Assembly: GCF_005145045.1 (NCBI RefSeq)
Contig: NZ_CP039694.1
Coordinates: 62,001 to 126,000 of the forward strand
Direction: 5' to 3'
Length of the DNA: 64,000 nt
DNA from: Agrobacterium larrymoorei
GTDB lineage: Bacteria; Pseudomonadota; Alphaproteobacteria; Rhizobiales; Rhizobiaceae
Part shown: positions 28,607 through 38,401 of the stretch, piece by piece
How positions within the stretch are numbered: the stretch's first letter is position 1
Layout: each line of letters begins with the position of its first letter
Made by a program: the position numbers and the translations under genes
Notes under the pieces: generated by a model
The model's input: only the letters and a program-made list of their open reading frames with translations
What the model was told of the DNA's origin: nothing
Database searches by the model: none

Positions 28607-31600
28607 GTGGCCATTGCCCACTTCTCAGCCAGCATCGTCAGCCGCGGCTCCGGCCGCAGTGCCGTGCTGTCCGCGGCCTACCGGCACTGCGCGAAGATGG
28701 ACTATGAGCGTGAGGCTCGCACCATCGACTACACACGGAAGCATGGGCTCCTGTACGAAGAGTTTCTTCTTCCGGCAGATGCCCCGAACTGGGTTCGCTC
28801 GATGATCGCCGACCGCTCTGTGTCAGGTGCGTCGGAAGCCTTCTGGAACCGGGTCGAGACTTTCGAGAAACGTGCCGACGCGCAGCTCGCTCGTGACCTG
28901 ACGATTGCCTTGCCGCTTGAACTGTCGGCGGAGCAGAACATCGCCCTGGTGCGGGATTTCGTGGAGAAACACATCCTCGCCAAGGGAATGGTCGCCGACT
29001 GGGTCTATCATGACAATCCCGGTAATCCGCATATCCATCTGATGACCACCTTGCGGCCCCTGACGGAAGACGGGTTTGGTGGAAAGAAGGTGGCGGTGAT
29101 CGGCGATAACGGCCAGCTGGTCCGCACGAAGTCCGGCAAAATCCTCTATGAGCTCTGGGCGGGTTCGACCGACGACTTCAATTCCTTACGCGATGGTTGG
29201 TTCGAGCGGCTGAACCATCACCTAGCGCTGGGTGGCATCGATCTTCGCATTGATGGCCGCTCTTATGAAAAGCAGGGCATCGAACTTGAGCCTACCATCC
29301 ATCTTGGCGTCGGCGCCAAGGCGATCGAGCGCAAGGCGCAAGTGCAGGGTGTGCGGCCGGAACTCGAACGCATCCAGCTGAACAAAGAGCGCCGTCAGGA
29401 AAACACCCGCCGCATTGTGAGAAATCCAGCCATCGTGCTCGACGTGATCACACGGGAAAAGAGCGTCTTCGATGAACGCGATGTCGCGAAAGTGCTGCAC
29501 CGCTACGTCGACGATCCCGCTGCCTTCCAGCAGCTGATGTTGCGTATCATTTTGAACCCCGACGTGCTCCGGCTCCAGCGCGACACGATCGATTTTGCGA
29601 CCGGTGACAAGCTGCCGGCGCGCTATTCGACACGGGCGATGATCCGGCTGGAAGCGACGATGGCACGGCAGGCAATGTGGCTGTCGGGCAAAGAGACGCA
29701 TGCCGTTTCCGAGGCTGCCTTGGATGCGACGTTCCGGCGGCATGAACGGCTGTCCGACGAGCAGAAAGCGGCAATCGAGCGCATTGCAGGACCTGCCCGT
29801 ATTGCCGCCGTGGTCGGACGCGCAGGTGCTGGCAAGACCACGATGATGAAAGCGGCGCGCGAGGCGTGGGAGCTGGCCGGATACCGTGTCGTCGGTGGTG
29901 CGCTGGCCGGCAAGGCGGCTGAGGGTTTGGAGAAGGAAGCCGGCATTGAGAGCCGGACGCTTGCGTCGTGGGAGCTGCGCTGGAACCGCGGCCGCGACGT
30001 TCTGGACGCAAAGACGATCTTCGTCATGGATGAGGCGGGCATGGTCGCCTCCAAGCAGATGGCGGGCTTTGTCGATGCTGTCGTCAGGGTAGGTGCCAAA
30101 ATCGTGCTGGTCGGCGATCCCGAACAGCTACAGCCGATCGAGGCGGGCGCTGCCTTCCGCGCCATCGTCGACCGCATCGGTTATGCCGAACTCGAAACGA
30201 TCTATCGCCAGCGCGAGGACTGGATGCGCAGGGCGTCGCTCGATCTGGCGCGGGGGAACGTCGAGAGGGCGCTGGCCTCCTACAATTCGAATGCCAGAGT
30301 CACAGGCGAGCGTCTGAAGGCGGAAGCGGTCGCGAGCCTGATCGCCGACTGGAACCACGATTACGATCAGACTAAGACGACGTTGATCCTCGCGCATCTG
30401 CGCCGCGACGTGCGCATGCTGAACGTCATGGCCCGCGAAAAACTGGTCGAGCGCGGCATTGTGGGTGATGGCCATGTCTTCAAGACGGCTGACGGTATCC
30501 GCCAGTTCGACACGGGCGACCAGATCGTCTTCCTGAAGAACGAGGGATCGCTGGGTGTCAAGAACGGCATGATCGGCCATGTCGTCGAAGCGGCTTCAAA
30601 CCGCGTTGTCGCCGTGATCGGCGAGGGCGATCAGCGCCGGCTGGTGACGGTCGAGCAGCGCTTCTACAATCAGCTTGATCACGGTTATGCGACGACTATC
30701 CATAAATCGCAGGGCGCCACCGTCGATCGCGTGAAAGTGCTGGCATCGCTGTCGCTGGATCGCCATCTCACCTATGTGGCGATGACCCGTCATCGTGAGG
30801 ATCTGCAACTCTACTACGGTAAGCGATCCTTCGCCTTCAATGGCGGTTTGGCAAAAGTTCTTTCTCGGAAAAATGCCAAGGAAACGACACTCGATTACGA
30901 GCGCGGTCAATTGTATCGAGAGGCGCTGCGCTTTGCGGAAAACCGTGGCCTACACATCATGCAGGTGGCGCGCACACTCCTCCGCGACCGGCTCGACTGG
31001 ACGCTGCGCCAGAAGACGAAGCTGGCTGATCTCGCCCGCAGGCTTGGCGCGTTTGGTGAGCACTTTGGCCTCCACCAAACCCCAAAGACCCAAACGATGA
31101 AGGAGGCCCGGCCCATGGTCGCAGGCATCACGCAATTCTCCGGCTCTGTCGCCGACAGCGTCGACCGGAAACTCGACACCGATCCGGCGCTGAAGAAACA
31201 ATGGGAGGAGGTATCCACTCGCTTCCGTTATGTCTTCGCCGATCCTGAAGCCGCATTCCGGGCAATGAACTTCGATGCGGTTATCGCCGACAAGGAGATG
31301 GCGAAACAGGCATTGCAGAAGATCGAGAGCAATGTGGTTTCGATCGGTCCGCTTAACGGTAAGACCGGCATGCTTGCCAGCAAGTCGGATCGTGAAGCGC
31401 GCCGGATCGCCGAGCTTAATGTCCCGGCCCTGAAACGTGACCTCGATCAGTATCTCAGGATGCGCGAGAACGCGGCGCAGCGACTGCAGGCAGATGAGCA
31501 GGCGCTGCGCCAGCGCGTCTCGATCGACATTCCCGCACTGTCACCGGCGGCGCGTGTCGTGCTGGAGCGGGTGAGGGACGCCATCGACCGGAACGATCTG

Positions 31601-31909
31601 CCGGCGGCGATGGCCTATGCGCTCAGCAACCGCGAGACCAAGCTTGAGATCGACGGCTTTAACCAAGCTGTCACCGAGCGGATTGGCGAGCGGACCCTCC
31701 TGAGCAACGCCGCGCGTGATCCCTCCGGGAAGCTTTATGGAAAGCTTGCCGAGGGGATGAAGCCCGAGCAGAAGGAACAGCTCAAACAAGCCTGGCCGGT
31801 GATGCGGACGGCGCAGCAGCTCGCCGCCCACGAGCGCACCGTCCAGTCGCTGAAACTAGCCGAGGAGCAACGTCTCACCCAGCGCCAGACGCCGGTGCTG
31901 AAACAATGA
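28607..31909 (+). CDS. traA: TraA relaxase-helicase
   Basis: The 1,100-residue protein starts at a GTG (28607; [14 protein letters not shown]), the usual TraA N-terminus and length. The MobA/MobL-type relaxase domain includes an HxH metal site (NPHIHLM). A RecD-like helicase follows, with Walker [12 protein letters not shown] and a DEAGMV Walker B. It nicks oriT and leads the T-strand, acting in the cytoplasm. It is under the divergent tra-box promoter and overlaps traF by four bases. Confidence 0.95.
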   Translation: MAIAHFSASIVSRGSGRSAVLSAAYRHCAKMDYEREARTIDYTRKHGLLYEEFLLPADAPNWVRSMIADRSVSGASEAFWNRVETFEKRADAQLARDLTIALPLELSAEQNIALVRDFVEKHILAKGMVADWVYHDNPGNPHIHLMTTLRPLTEDGFGGKKVAVIGDNGQLVRTKSGKILYELWAGSTDDFNSLRDGWFERLNHHLALGGIDLRIDGRSYEKQGIELEPTIHLGVGAKAIERKAQVQGVRPELERIQLNKERRQENTRRIVRNPAIVLDVITREKSVFDERDVAKVLHRYVDDPAAFQQLMLRIILNPDVLRLQRDTIDFATGDKLPARYSTRAMIRLEATMARQAMWLSGKETHAVSEAALDATFRRHERLSDEQKAAIERIAGPARIAAVVGRAGAGKTTMMKAAREAWELAGYRVVGGALAGKAAEGLEKEAGIESRTLASWELRWNRGRDVLDAKTIFVMDEAGMVASKQMAGFVDAVVRVGAKIVLVGDPEQLQPIEAGAAFRAIVDRIGYAELETIYRQREDWMRRASLDLARGNVERALASYNSNARVTGERLKAEAVASLIADWNHDYDQTKTTLILAHLRRDVRMLNVMAREKLVERGIVGDGHVFKTADGIRQFDTGDQIVFLKNEGSLGVKNGMIGHVVEAASNRVVAVIGEGDQRRLVTVEQRFYNQLDHGYATTIHKSQGATVDRVKVLASLSLDRHLTYVAMTRHREDLQLYYGKRSFAFNGGLAKVLSRKNAKETTLDYERGQLYREALRFAENRGLHIMQVARTLLRDRLDWTLRQKTKLADLARRLGAFGEHFGLHQTPKTQTMKEARPMVAGITQFSGSVADSVDRKLDTDPALKKQWEEVSTRFRYVFADPEAAFRAMNFDAVIADKEMAKQALQKIESNVVSIGPLNGKTGMLASKSDREARRIAELNVPALKRDLDQYLRMRENAAQRLQADEQALRQRVSIDIPALSPAARVVLERVRDAIDRNDLPAAMAYALSNRETKLEIDGFNQAVTERIGERTLLSNAARDPSGKLYGKLAEGMKPEQKEQLKQAWPVMRTAQQLAAHERTVQSLKLAEEQRLTQRQTPVLKQ

Positions 31910-32436
31910 GGCGGCGGGCGGTCCTTCTGTTTCTGACGGGCGCCAGCCTCGTCATGTCAGGACTGGTGTCGATAGCGTTCATGGGCGGGTACCGGCTGAA
32001 TCTGACGCCGAGCGAACCACTCGGGCTCTGGCGCATCAAGGCGTTACAGCGTCCGGTCTCGATCGGCGATCTGGTGTTTCTCTGCCCGCCAACGGCAGCC
32101 GTCTTCGACGAGGCGCGACGGCGCGGATATGTACGCCGCGGATTGTGTGCCGGCGGTGTCGCGCCGCTTATCAAGACAGTCGCAGCGCTGCCCGGTCAGC
32201 ATGTCGACATCACCGACCATATTGTGATCGATGGCCGCTCTCTACCCGCATCCACTGTGCGCGATCGGGACGGTGAGGGCAGACCGCTCACCCCTGATCT
32301 GGGCGGTGTCGTGCCCCCGCATCATTTGTTCCTTCACTCGACTTTTGCGAGCTCCTATGACTCCCGATATTTCGGCCCGGTTCCGGATTCCGGTCTTCTC
32401 GGCCTGGCGCAGCCGGTTATTACCTTTGATCCGTGA
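31906..32436 (+). CDS. traF: TraF, S26-type signal-peptidase-like pilin maturation protease
   Basis: The 176-residue protein has one N-terminal membrane segment, the nucleophile Ser in [10 protein letters not shown] and the general-base Lys in [10 protein letters not shown], as in TraF/LepB-type proteases that mature conjugative pilin. Its ATG overlaps the traA stop. Confidence 0.9.
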   Translation: MRRRAVLLFLTGASLVMSGLVSIAFMGGYRLNLTPSEPLGLWRIKALQRPVSIGDLVFLCPPTAAVFDEARRRGYVRRGLCAGGVAPLIKTVAALPGQHVDITDHIVIDGRSLPASTVRDRDGEGRPLTPDLGGVVPPHHLFLHSTFASSYDSRYFGPVPDSGLLGLAQPVITFDP

Positions 32437-32467
32437 TCGCGATGACGATGGCCGGAAAGCCGATCGT

Positions 32468-33655
32468 TTGAAAGCTGTTCTGCTGATCGCAGCTTCTATC
32501 GCCTGTGGGCGAATCGGATGGAGCGGCGTGGTGCTTCTTTTGCCCTTCGCCATGATCATTCCGGTGCTCTGGGCGATGGCACCGTCCCGCTTAGTCGCGG
32601 CGGCGGTCTCGGCTGGGTATTTCCTCGCAGCGTCGCGAGGTCTCCCGCAGGGCGTGGCCAACTTCTATGCCGCCAATCTGTGGCCAGGGTTACTATTGTG
32701 GGTAGCGGCTTCCATCTCCTTCGTCGCTGTAAACGCCGTGCTCTGGACGAAGCGTGCCGGACAAAAGGCTTCCGGAAAGATGTGGCCGGATGCGGCAATG
32801 GCGGTGCGCTATCTGGTGGTTTTGGTGCTGACCGGGTTGCCGCCCTTCGGCATCACCGGATGGGCGCACCCGCTGACAATTGCGGGTGTGCTGTTTCCCG
32901 GTTGGGGCTGGTGGGGCCTCCTATTAACTGCGGCCGGCCTCACCGTCATGACGACAAGGCTTTGGCCAGCGGCTGCCATTACGCTATCAGCGTTCTGGCT
33001 CTGGTCCGCCGCGTTTTGGACAGAACCGAACCTACAGCATGGGTGGACGGGCGTCGACCTCGCGCAGGGACAAAAGCTCGGTCGGGATGAATCGCTTCAG
33101 CATCAGCGTGAGCTAATCGCAAAGATGAAGCGCGCTGCCGCCGCCGATCCGAAAACGCGCGTGGTAGTGATGCCGGAAAGTGCGCTCGGCTTCTGGACGC
33201 CGACGGTCGAGCATCTTTGGCGGGACAAACTGGGCGGAACCAGCCTCACCGTGATTGCCGGCGCTGCCGTCATCGATACCCACAGCTACGACAACGTCAT
33301 GGTAGCGATATCGGCGGACGAGGCGAAGATTGTCTATCGCGAGCGAATGCCGGTTCCGGTCTCGATGTGGCAACCATGGCTGCAATGGACCGGGCAGGGC
33401 GGCGGAGCGCGTGCGGACTTCTTCGGCAATCCGGTGGTTAAGGTTGATGGAACCAGGATCGCGCCGCTGATTTGCTACGAACAGCTCATTCTCTGGCCGG
33501 TCCTGCAATCGATGCTGCACTCGCCCGAGGTGATCGTTGCCGTTGGGAATGGCTGGTGGACCGGGGGCACGTCGATCGTCGCCATCCAGAAGGCGAGTGT
33601 AACCGCCTGGGCCAGATTGTTCGGTCTGCCTGTCGTCATGGCATTCAATACTTGA
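32468..33655 (+). CDS. traB: TraB conjugal transfer membrane protein
   Basis: The protein has five to six N-terminal hydrophobic helices. A carbon-nitrogen-hydrolase-like domain follows (VVMPESALGFW, ICYEQLILWP, VGNGWW), as in TraB and apolipoprotein N-acyltransferase-like proteins. The start is unclear: the GTG/ATG cluster right after the traF stop (32433-32447) is in a frame that ends after 12 codons. I therefore give the first in-frame candidate, TTG at 32468. A frameshift at the 5' end is possible. Confidence 0.8.
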   Translation: MKAVLLIAASIACGRIGWSGVVLLLPFAMIIPVLWAMAPSRLVAAAVSAGYFLAASRGLPQGVANFYAANLWPGLLLWVAASISFVAVNAVLWTKRAGQKASGKMWPDAAMAVRYLVVLVLTGLPPFGITGWAHPLTIAGVLFPGWGWWGLLLTAAGLTVMTTRLWPAAAITLSAFWLWSAAFWTEPNLQHGWTGVDLAQGQKLGRDESLQHQRELIAKMKRAAAADPKTRVVVMPESALGFWTPTVEHLWRDKLGGTSLTVIAGAAVIDTHSYDNVMVAISADEAKIVYRERMPVPVSMWQPWLQWTGQGGGARADFFGNPVVKVDGTRIAPLICYEQLILWPVLQSMLHSPEVIVAVGNGWWTGGTSIVAIQKASVTAWARLFGLPVVMAFNT

Positions 33656-33667
33656 AGGAGATCCGGG

Positions 33668-34297
33668 ATGGTCGATGCCGCCCTTACCAAGCAATGCGCC
33701 GATCCGGCCCTGAAGCCCGCAATTATCGAGCAGTTCATCGCTCGTGCTGGATCGCAGGACCCGTTGGCGATCACCGTCCGGTCTGGAAGCCGCGTGGTGC
33801 TGGTGCCCAAACCCACGACGCCGGAGGAGGCGCTGGCGCTGATCCGCGACAATCTTGGTCGTAACACCGTGCGTGTTGGCATCACCCAGTATCCTGCAGG
33901 CCTCGGTATCGTCGAGGCAGGCCAGTTGAAGCCGGATCTCGTGGATGTTTGCGAGAACATTCGCATGGGAACCGCGCTATTCGGCAAGGTCTGGCGCATC
34001 GTCATGAAATGGTATGGCAATCCGACTGCTGCTGACGTGCTGCCGCAAGTGATGGATGATGCGATCATCGCCTGGCAGACGGGATACTTCGAGGGGACTG
34101 CGGTGTTTCGGGCGGAGCATCCTGGCGAGGGGAAAATTTCCCAACCGGCTGAGATCCAGAGTGACGAAGCCGAAACAAAATCCGGCTCTCGCGAAAATGC
34201 AGGAGTTGAAGATCCGCCATCTGAGGCGATCGCGTCTGACCCGAACAAGGCTGGTATCAGGATCGACCTGTCTGGGATAGGAGCTCGCGAGCGGTAG
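33668..34297 (+). CDS. traH: TraH conjugal transfer protein
   Basis: The 209-residue protein (MVDAALTKQCADPALKPAIIEQFIARAG) matches Ti TraH and follows traB by 12 bases with a GAAGGAGA ribosome-binding site. The C-terminal ~70 residues are polar and low-complexity. It completes the traAFBH operon; its biochemical role is not defined. Confidence 0.85.
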   Translation: MVDAALTKQCADPALKPAIIEQFIARAGSQDPLAITVRSGSRVVLVPKPTTPEEALALIRDNLGRNTVRVGITQYPAGLGIVEAGQLKPDLVDVCENIRMGTALFGKVWRIVMKWYGNPTAADVLPQVMDDAIIAWQTGYFEGTAVFRAEHPGEGKISQPAEIQSDEAETKSGSRENAGVEDPPSEAIASDPNKAGIRIDLSGIGARER

Positions 34298-34445
34298 GTC
34301 CTACCGCCGGAGTTCGGTGAAATCGGAATGGCGCTCCCTAGATGCCCTGCAGGCTTTCCGCTGCCTGCAGGTTGAAGCGCGGCAGCATCATTGAAGCGAA
34401 CCTGAAGTCCCACCATATCTTCAGCACGGCGCACGCGGAGGGGTC

Positions 34446-34904
34446 ATGTGGTCAGAGATGCCAATCGGCAAGTATAAGGGCAAAACGCTACCGCAGCTGT
34501 TGCTGACGGATCCAGACTATTTCTTCTGGGCGATGGAGCAGGACGACTTTTTTAAGGGCGGCCTTGCGAAGCAGGCAGCCGACATTCTTCGGAAAGTCCG
34601 CCACATCAAGATTCCCAAGCCGGATCCCGCGAACTGGCGTGTTGAGTATTTTCTCACACCCGACGGCAAGTTTGCACACTTCGACATCGTCGAGGCCGAT
34701 CGTGCACCTCATGTCGGCTCCAGCAGAACGTCCCGTTCGACGGCGCTCGATTTTGCATATGTCCGCCAGACGCGCGACTACGACAAGCTCGGATACAAGC
34801 ACTTCATCAAGAGCTTCAAATACTTCTATTTCGGGAGCTCGGACGTGCGGCTCAACAAGGCCAAATGCGAAGCCTTCTTCGACGATCCAGCCAATTTCAA
34901 TTAA
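34446..34904 (+). CDS. Small protein with an exonuclease-X C-terminal-like motif
   Basis: The N-terminus (MPIGKYKGKTLPQLLLTDPDYFFWA) matches the short domain at the end of exodeoxyribonuclease X-like proteins (DUF3820-like). The remaining ~95 residues are not recognised. It lies 148 bases after traH on the same strand. Confidence 0.55.
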   Translation: MWSEMPIGKYKGKTLPQLLLTDPDYFFWAMEQDDFFKGGLAKQAADILRKVRHIKIPKPDPANWRVEYFLTPDGKFAHFDIVEADRAPHVGSSRTSRSTALDFAYVRQTRDYDKLGYKHFIKSFKYFYFGSSDVRLNKAKCEAFFDDPANFN

Positions 34905-34929
34905 TTCTAACGCGTTTCAGGCAGGACAA

Positions 34930-35192
34930 ATGAACGATAGCAACACGAAGCCCTCAGCCCATGGAAAGCGTCCCGCGGTCCGATCAAGGTCGATCGATAC
35001 TCGCTTGAAGCAGCCAAGTCGGTAAACGCCTTGTTGAACGGGCCAATCGCGGTGCTTCCTTCGGCCGAAGGGGAGACAGTGCTACCATTCCGGATCGGGA
35101 TCAATACTGACATAGAGACGAGACTGAGACTGGATGCAGCACTGTCGGATCTGCGAGAAGCGTTACGCCGGTGCACGCACAGTGCCGCGTAG
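34930..35192 (+). pseudogene. Frameshifted small coding remnant
   Basis: A short ATG frame (34930) runs out quickly, but an overlapping frame to 35192 reads like real protein (VDRYSLEAAKSVNALLNG, LRLDAALSDLREALRRC). One indel near 34970 would be needed to join them. The rest of 35193-35700 shows nothing coding. Confidence 0.35.
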
Positions 35193-35700
35193 CTTTATGC
35201 GACCGCGCAGCCTGATGCCTTACGCCATGATATTGTTGGTCAACCCTGCGAGCCCGTCAGTGATGACGCTCGGCTCAACGCTCGGCAATCTTTCCTGATC
35301 GTCCAGGCAAGACGCAAGCAGCACCGCCAGCAACGTGAAAGCGAAAATTTAGCTCAAAACTAAACCGCCAGCAGCTTAAAATCATTTTTGACCGCGGTTT
35401 TGTGAAAAATTGCACGTGCGCGATCTTAATCCAGACTGGCTTCTCCCTGGAATGACACTTATAAGGGAGTTGACGCAGTACGCGCTGCGTTGCGGCTTAG
35501 AATCCGCAGATGAACGGTTGGCGCTGACCGGAATGGCGCCAGGAACCCTCTGACTTTGTGTCCGGGGGCCTGCGGCGTATGTCCAGGCTCCGGCTAAAGG
35601 TCGCAGGGCCGATTCATCTCGGATTCTAACCCCCGGCAAGGGTTCACGGGGTTCAACGTCAGCGGAGGCGCACCGCGGACCAACCAGGGTTAGGTCAGGA

Positions 35701-36009
35701 ATGGAACTGGAAGATGCCACAGTGACGAAGAAGGTAGAGCTCCGCCCATTGATCGGGCTGACGCACGGATTACCGCCGGCGGACCTGGAAACCATCACGA
35801 TCGACGCCATCAGGACGCACCGGCAACTCGTGGAGAAAGCCGACAAGCTATTTCAGGCTCTGCCTGAGACCTACAAAACAGGAAAAGAAGCCGGCGGCCC
35901 GCAGCATGTCCGATACATTGAAGCGAGCATCGAGATGCATGCGCAGATGAGCGCCGTAAGCACACTGATCAGCATTCTTGGCTTCATTCCCAAGGTTGTC
36001 GTAAACTGA
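35701..36009 (+). CDS. traM: TraM, TraR antiactivator
   Basis: The 102-residue protein (MELEDATVTKKVELRPLIGLTHGLPPADLETITIDAIRTHRQLVEKADKLF) matches TraM in length and sequence. TraM binds TraR and blocks it at low population density. It is convergent with traR and sits between traH and traR, as in known Ti plasmids. No tra box was seen upstream. Confidence 0.92.
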   Translation: MELEDATVTKKVELRPLIGLTHGLPPADLETITIDAIRTHRQLVEKADKLFQALPETYKTGKEAGGPQHVRYIEASIEMHAQMSAVSTLISILGFIPKVVVN

Positions 36010-36095
36010 CCGACACTAAAATTGTATCGGGGCAAGAACACTCCCGCTGATTGAGGGCTGCTGGCGTCGTGTCCGTCGCGGTTTGAGGTGACGCT

Positions 36096-36331
36096 TTAGT
36101 CTTTGTCGTCGATCGTCTCGAGGATTTCATAGTTTTTGACGAGTCTCGATATGCCTTCATTCAGCAAGGAAACACTGTATCCGTCGAGATCGCTCTGATC
36201 TAGATTTTCACGAGATGCATTGATTTCCAACGGTATTCGGGATCCTTGGCTACATCGCTCCTCAGTTGATGAACTGCCTGACGGACAGCGTCAAAGCTTT
36301 CGTAGAAGTGGTTTCGATTTCCGTCGTCAGT
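36096..36331 (-). pseudogene. Broken small gene between traM and traR
   Basis: On the minus strand, DPEYRWKS in one frame continues as INASRENLDQSDLDGYSV and ends ETIDDKD with a TAA in another, so a frameshifted ~75-residue gene is plausible. No family is recognised. The remainder of 36010-36447 is otherwise empty. Confidence 0.3.
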
Positions 36332-36447
36332 CTAGTCTGGCGTGTGCAAAGCGGATGCGGGTAAGTAACTATAGAGCGTTCAAGGCAGCCCTTTCGACAT
36401 AACAGTCCTCCTCAACCGCAACTTCACAACGGGAATGTTGCACCCGT

Positions 36448-37152
36448 TCAAATAAGTTTCCGCCGGATTGCGAGCGCGGTCAGCTGCGCCTTGGAGCGGA
36501 CGTCGAAGCGCTTCATCACCTCACGAAGCTTCACCCGGACGCTGTTATACTTGACCCCCTCGATGTCGGCGATCTCCTCCATCGTCATGCCGACCGCGAT
36601 CCATTTAAGATAGGTCGCTTCTTTAGGATCGAGCCACACGGCATTTTCCGCCGTGGGTGTAGTGCGAAGGAATGAGATGCGGGAATGGATCTGCCCAATG
36701 GTTGCCGCAGCTGCAATTGCGTCGATCTCCCGATCGAGATCGATCACCGGCTTCTCCGATGCCAGCGTGAACATCGACATCGACCCGTTGGCGGTCTTGA
36801 TCGGAATGGTAATGCCGGAGCGGATGCTGAAGTCGGCTGCATGGGCATAGAAGGCGCGCTCGCCCTTCGACAGCGTCGAGCGCTCTTGCTCGCCCGACCA
36901 GGTGAAGATGTGCTTCCTGGACCTTGCGCGTTTGACGACCGGATCGAGAGCGTCAAATTTCTTATTGAAATAGACCGACTGCCACTCGCGATGATAATTG
37001 GTCACGGCGGTAATGTGCCGATTCTGGATGTGAAGGTAGGCGTAACCGGTAAAGCCGAAATGATTGGCTATGTCCGCCAGCCCCGTCTTCAGGATGCACT
37101 CATCGCCTTCAATCGCGGCAAGATCGGTCAATTTATCCAGCCAGTGCTGCAT
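36448..37152 (-). CDS. traR: TraR quorum-sensing activator
   Basis: The 234-residue length and sequence match TraR. The autoinducer-pocket residues Tyr53, Trp57 and Asp70 are present at the canonical numbers, and the C-terminal LuxR HTH ([28 protein letters not shown]) is intact. It should bind 3-oxo-octanoyl-homoserine lactone and activate tra operons. It lies 142 bases downstream of the aldose epimerase gene on the same strand with no terminator visible, so it probably forms the distal gene of the opine operon, the Ti pattern for opine-controlled conjugation. Confidence 0.95.
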   Translation of the reverse strand: MQHWLDKLTDLAAIEGDECILKTGLADIANHFGFTGYAYLHIQNRHITAVTNYHREWQSVYFNKKFDALDPVVKRARSRKHIFTWSGEQERSTLSKGERAFYAHAADFSIRSGITIPIKTANGSMSMFTLASEKPVIDLDREIDAIAAAATIGQIHSRISFLRTTPTAENAVWLDPKEATYLKWIAVGMTMEEIADIEGVKYNSVRVKLREVMKRFDVRSKAQLTALAIRRKLI

Positions 37153-37294
37153 TCCTTATCTCCGTAATGGTTGTCTGTATCCTTGTCGTCACGCTTCGTC
37201 CGACAGCCCGCGATCGGCAAGAAGTCGAAAAACTTCACGTTGGGTTGACGAAATCCGCGTTCCTTAGTCATGCGTTGGCTTTCGAGTGTCAGGT

Positions 37295-38398
37295 TCAACT
37301 TCCAGCAAGAGAGCCCTTTTCGGTCTCACGGCGTTCCCCGCGCTCATATTCGAAGCCGCATTTAAAGGTTCGAGTATCACCCGGTTCCAGACGGACTTGT
37401 TTGATACGGCTAGGGAGATTGAAGGCGTTCGTCAAATCTTCCACAGGCTCAAGAGCTATTGATCTGCGTCGATCTCTCGCAAGTGTGTCACCAGTGTAAA
37501 CATGCATATGCCCCCGTTCCTGCCAGACGGACAATTCCGTGCCAGAAGTCGGATCAGTCAGGATCGTGCGGGAGATTCCGTCTTCATCCTGAATGAGCTG
37601 TGTAAAGCAGCAATCAAGGACGTGATCGCCAATTCTGGTCGGTCGATGGAAAGTAGGGCTATTTTGGAGTTTTATCTCTCCATCTGATGTGACCTGAGGA
37701 ATAAGATCAATCGTATCCACGACAAACGTCGATGGGACCTGGAGCGTAAGGTCATCAATGGCGGAGCTTCCAGGCAGCCTGAAATACGGATGCCATCCTG
37801 CAACGTAGGGAACTGTCTCTCCGCCGCTGTTTGTAGTGGCGATCTCAAGTTCAACTCCGCTAACCGAAAAAACGTACGCGACAGAAACTTCGAGATCATA
37901 AGAATAGCTCGGGGCTTTTGCGCTGACCGTCTTGTGGACGAACTCTAATCGGACATTTTCACCAGCAAACGCGGTGCCTCGAAGCTCGAACTGCCTCACA
38001 CGCAAGAAACCGTGATAAACCTCATTTTCGCCTTCTGCGATCGGAAGCAATCGATATGTGCGACCGTCGAAATCGAAACGACCCCTTACGAGACGATTGG
38101 TAAATGGAGCAAGGATCCCGTTGCGTACGCCGTTTTGGGACGTCAGCTCATGCACATCACGATAACCGTCAACGACGTTTTCACCTTCCTGACCATTCGT
38201 ATCTCTTGGATGCCAATCGAGGAGTGTTGCGCCCTGCAGAGCGATCCGGGCGCGATATCGATAGCTTGTTACTTCGATCACCTCGATCCCACATGTCGTT
38301 TGGGCCGAAACGATTGTCTGACTGCGTCTAAGATCCGTGGTGGGCACGTTCATCTCCCCAATTGACCTGCCGCGCTCATCGATTGTCTTCATCAGCAT
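37295..38398 (-). CDS. Aldose 1-epimerase (mutarotase) family protein
   Basis: The 367-residue protein has GalM-family motifs: NGVRNGILAPFTNRLVRGRFDF, EVYHGFLR, the catalytic-region AGWHPYFRL and a C-terminal LEPVEDLTNAFN. It interconverts sugar anomers, here presumably a sugar freed from an imported opine. It begins four bases after the Na/Pi transporter stop, so the two are tightly coupled, and it directly precedes traR. Confidence 0.85.
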   Translation of the reverse strand: MLMKTIDERGRSIGEMNVPTTDLRRSQTIVSAQTTCGIEVIEVTSYRYRARIALQGATLLDWHPRDTNGQEGENVVDGYRDVHELTSQNGVRNGILAPFTNRLVRGRFDFDGRTYRLLPIAEGENEVYHGFLRVRQFELRGTAFAGENVRLEFVHKTVSAKAPSYSYDLEVSVAYVFSVSGVELEIATTNSGGETVPYVAGWHPYFRLPGSSAIDDLTLQVPSTFVVDTIDLIPQVTSDGEIKLQNSPTFHRPTRIGDHVLDCCFTQLIQDEDGISRTILTDPTSGTELSVWQERGHMHVYTGDTLARDRRRSIALEPVEDLTNAFNLPSRIKQVRLEPGDTRTFKCGFEYERGERRETEKGSLAGS

Positions 38399-38401
38399 TT
38401 C

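Noticed and set aside
35463..35500. Imperfect dyad GACGCAGTACGCGCTGCG upstream of traM as a tra box
   Set aside because: It has too few matches to the 18-base tra box consensus.
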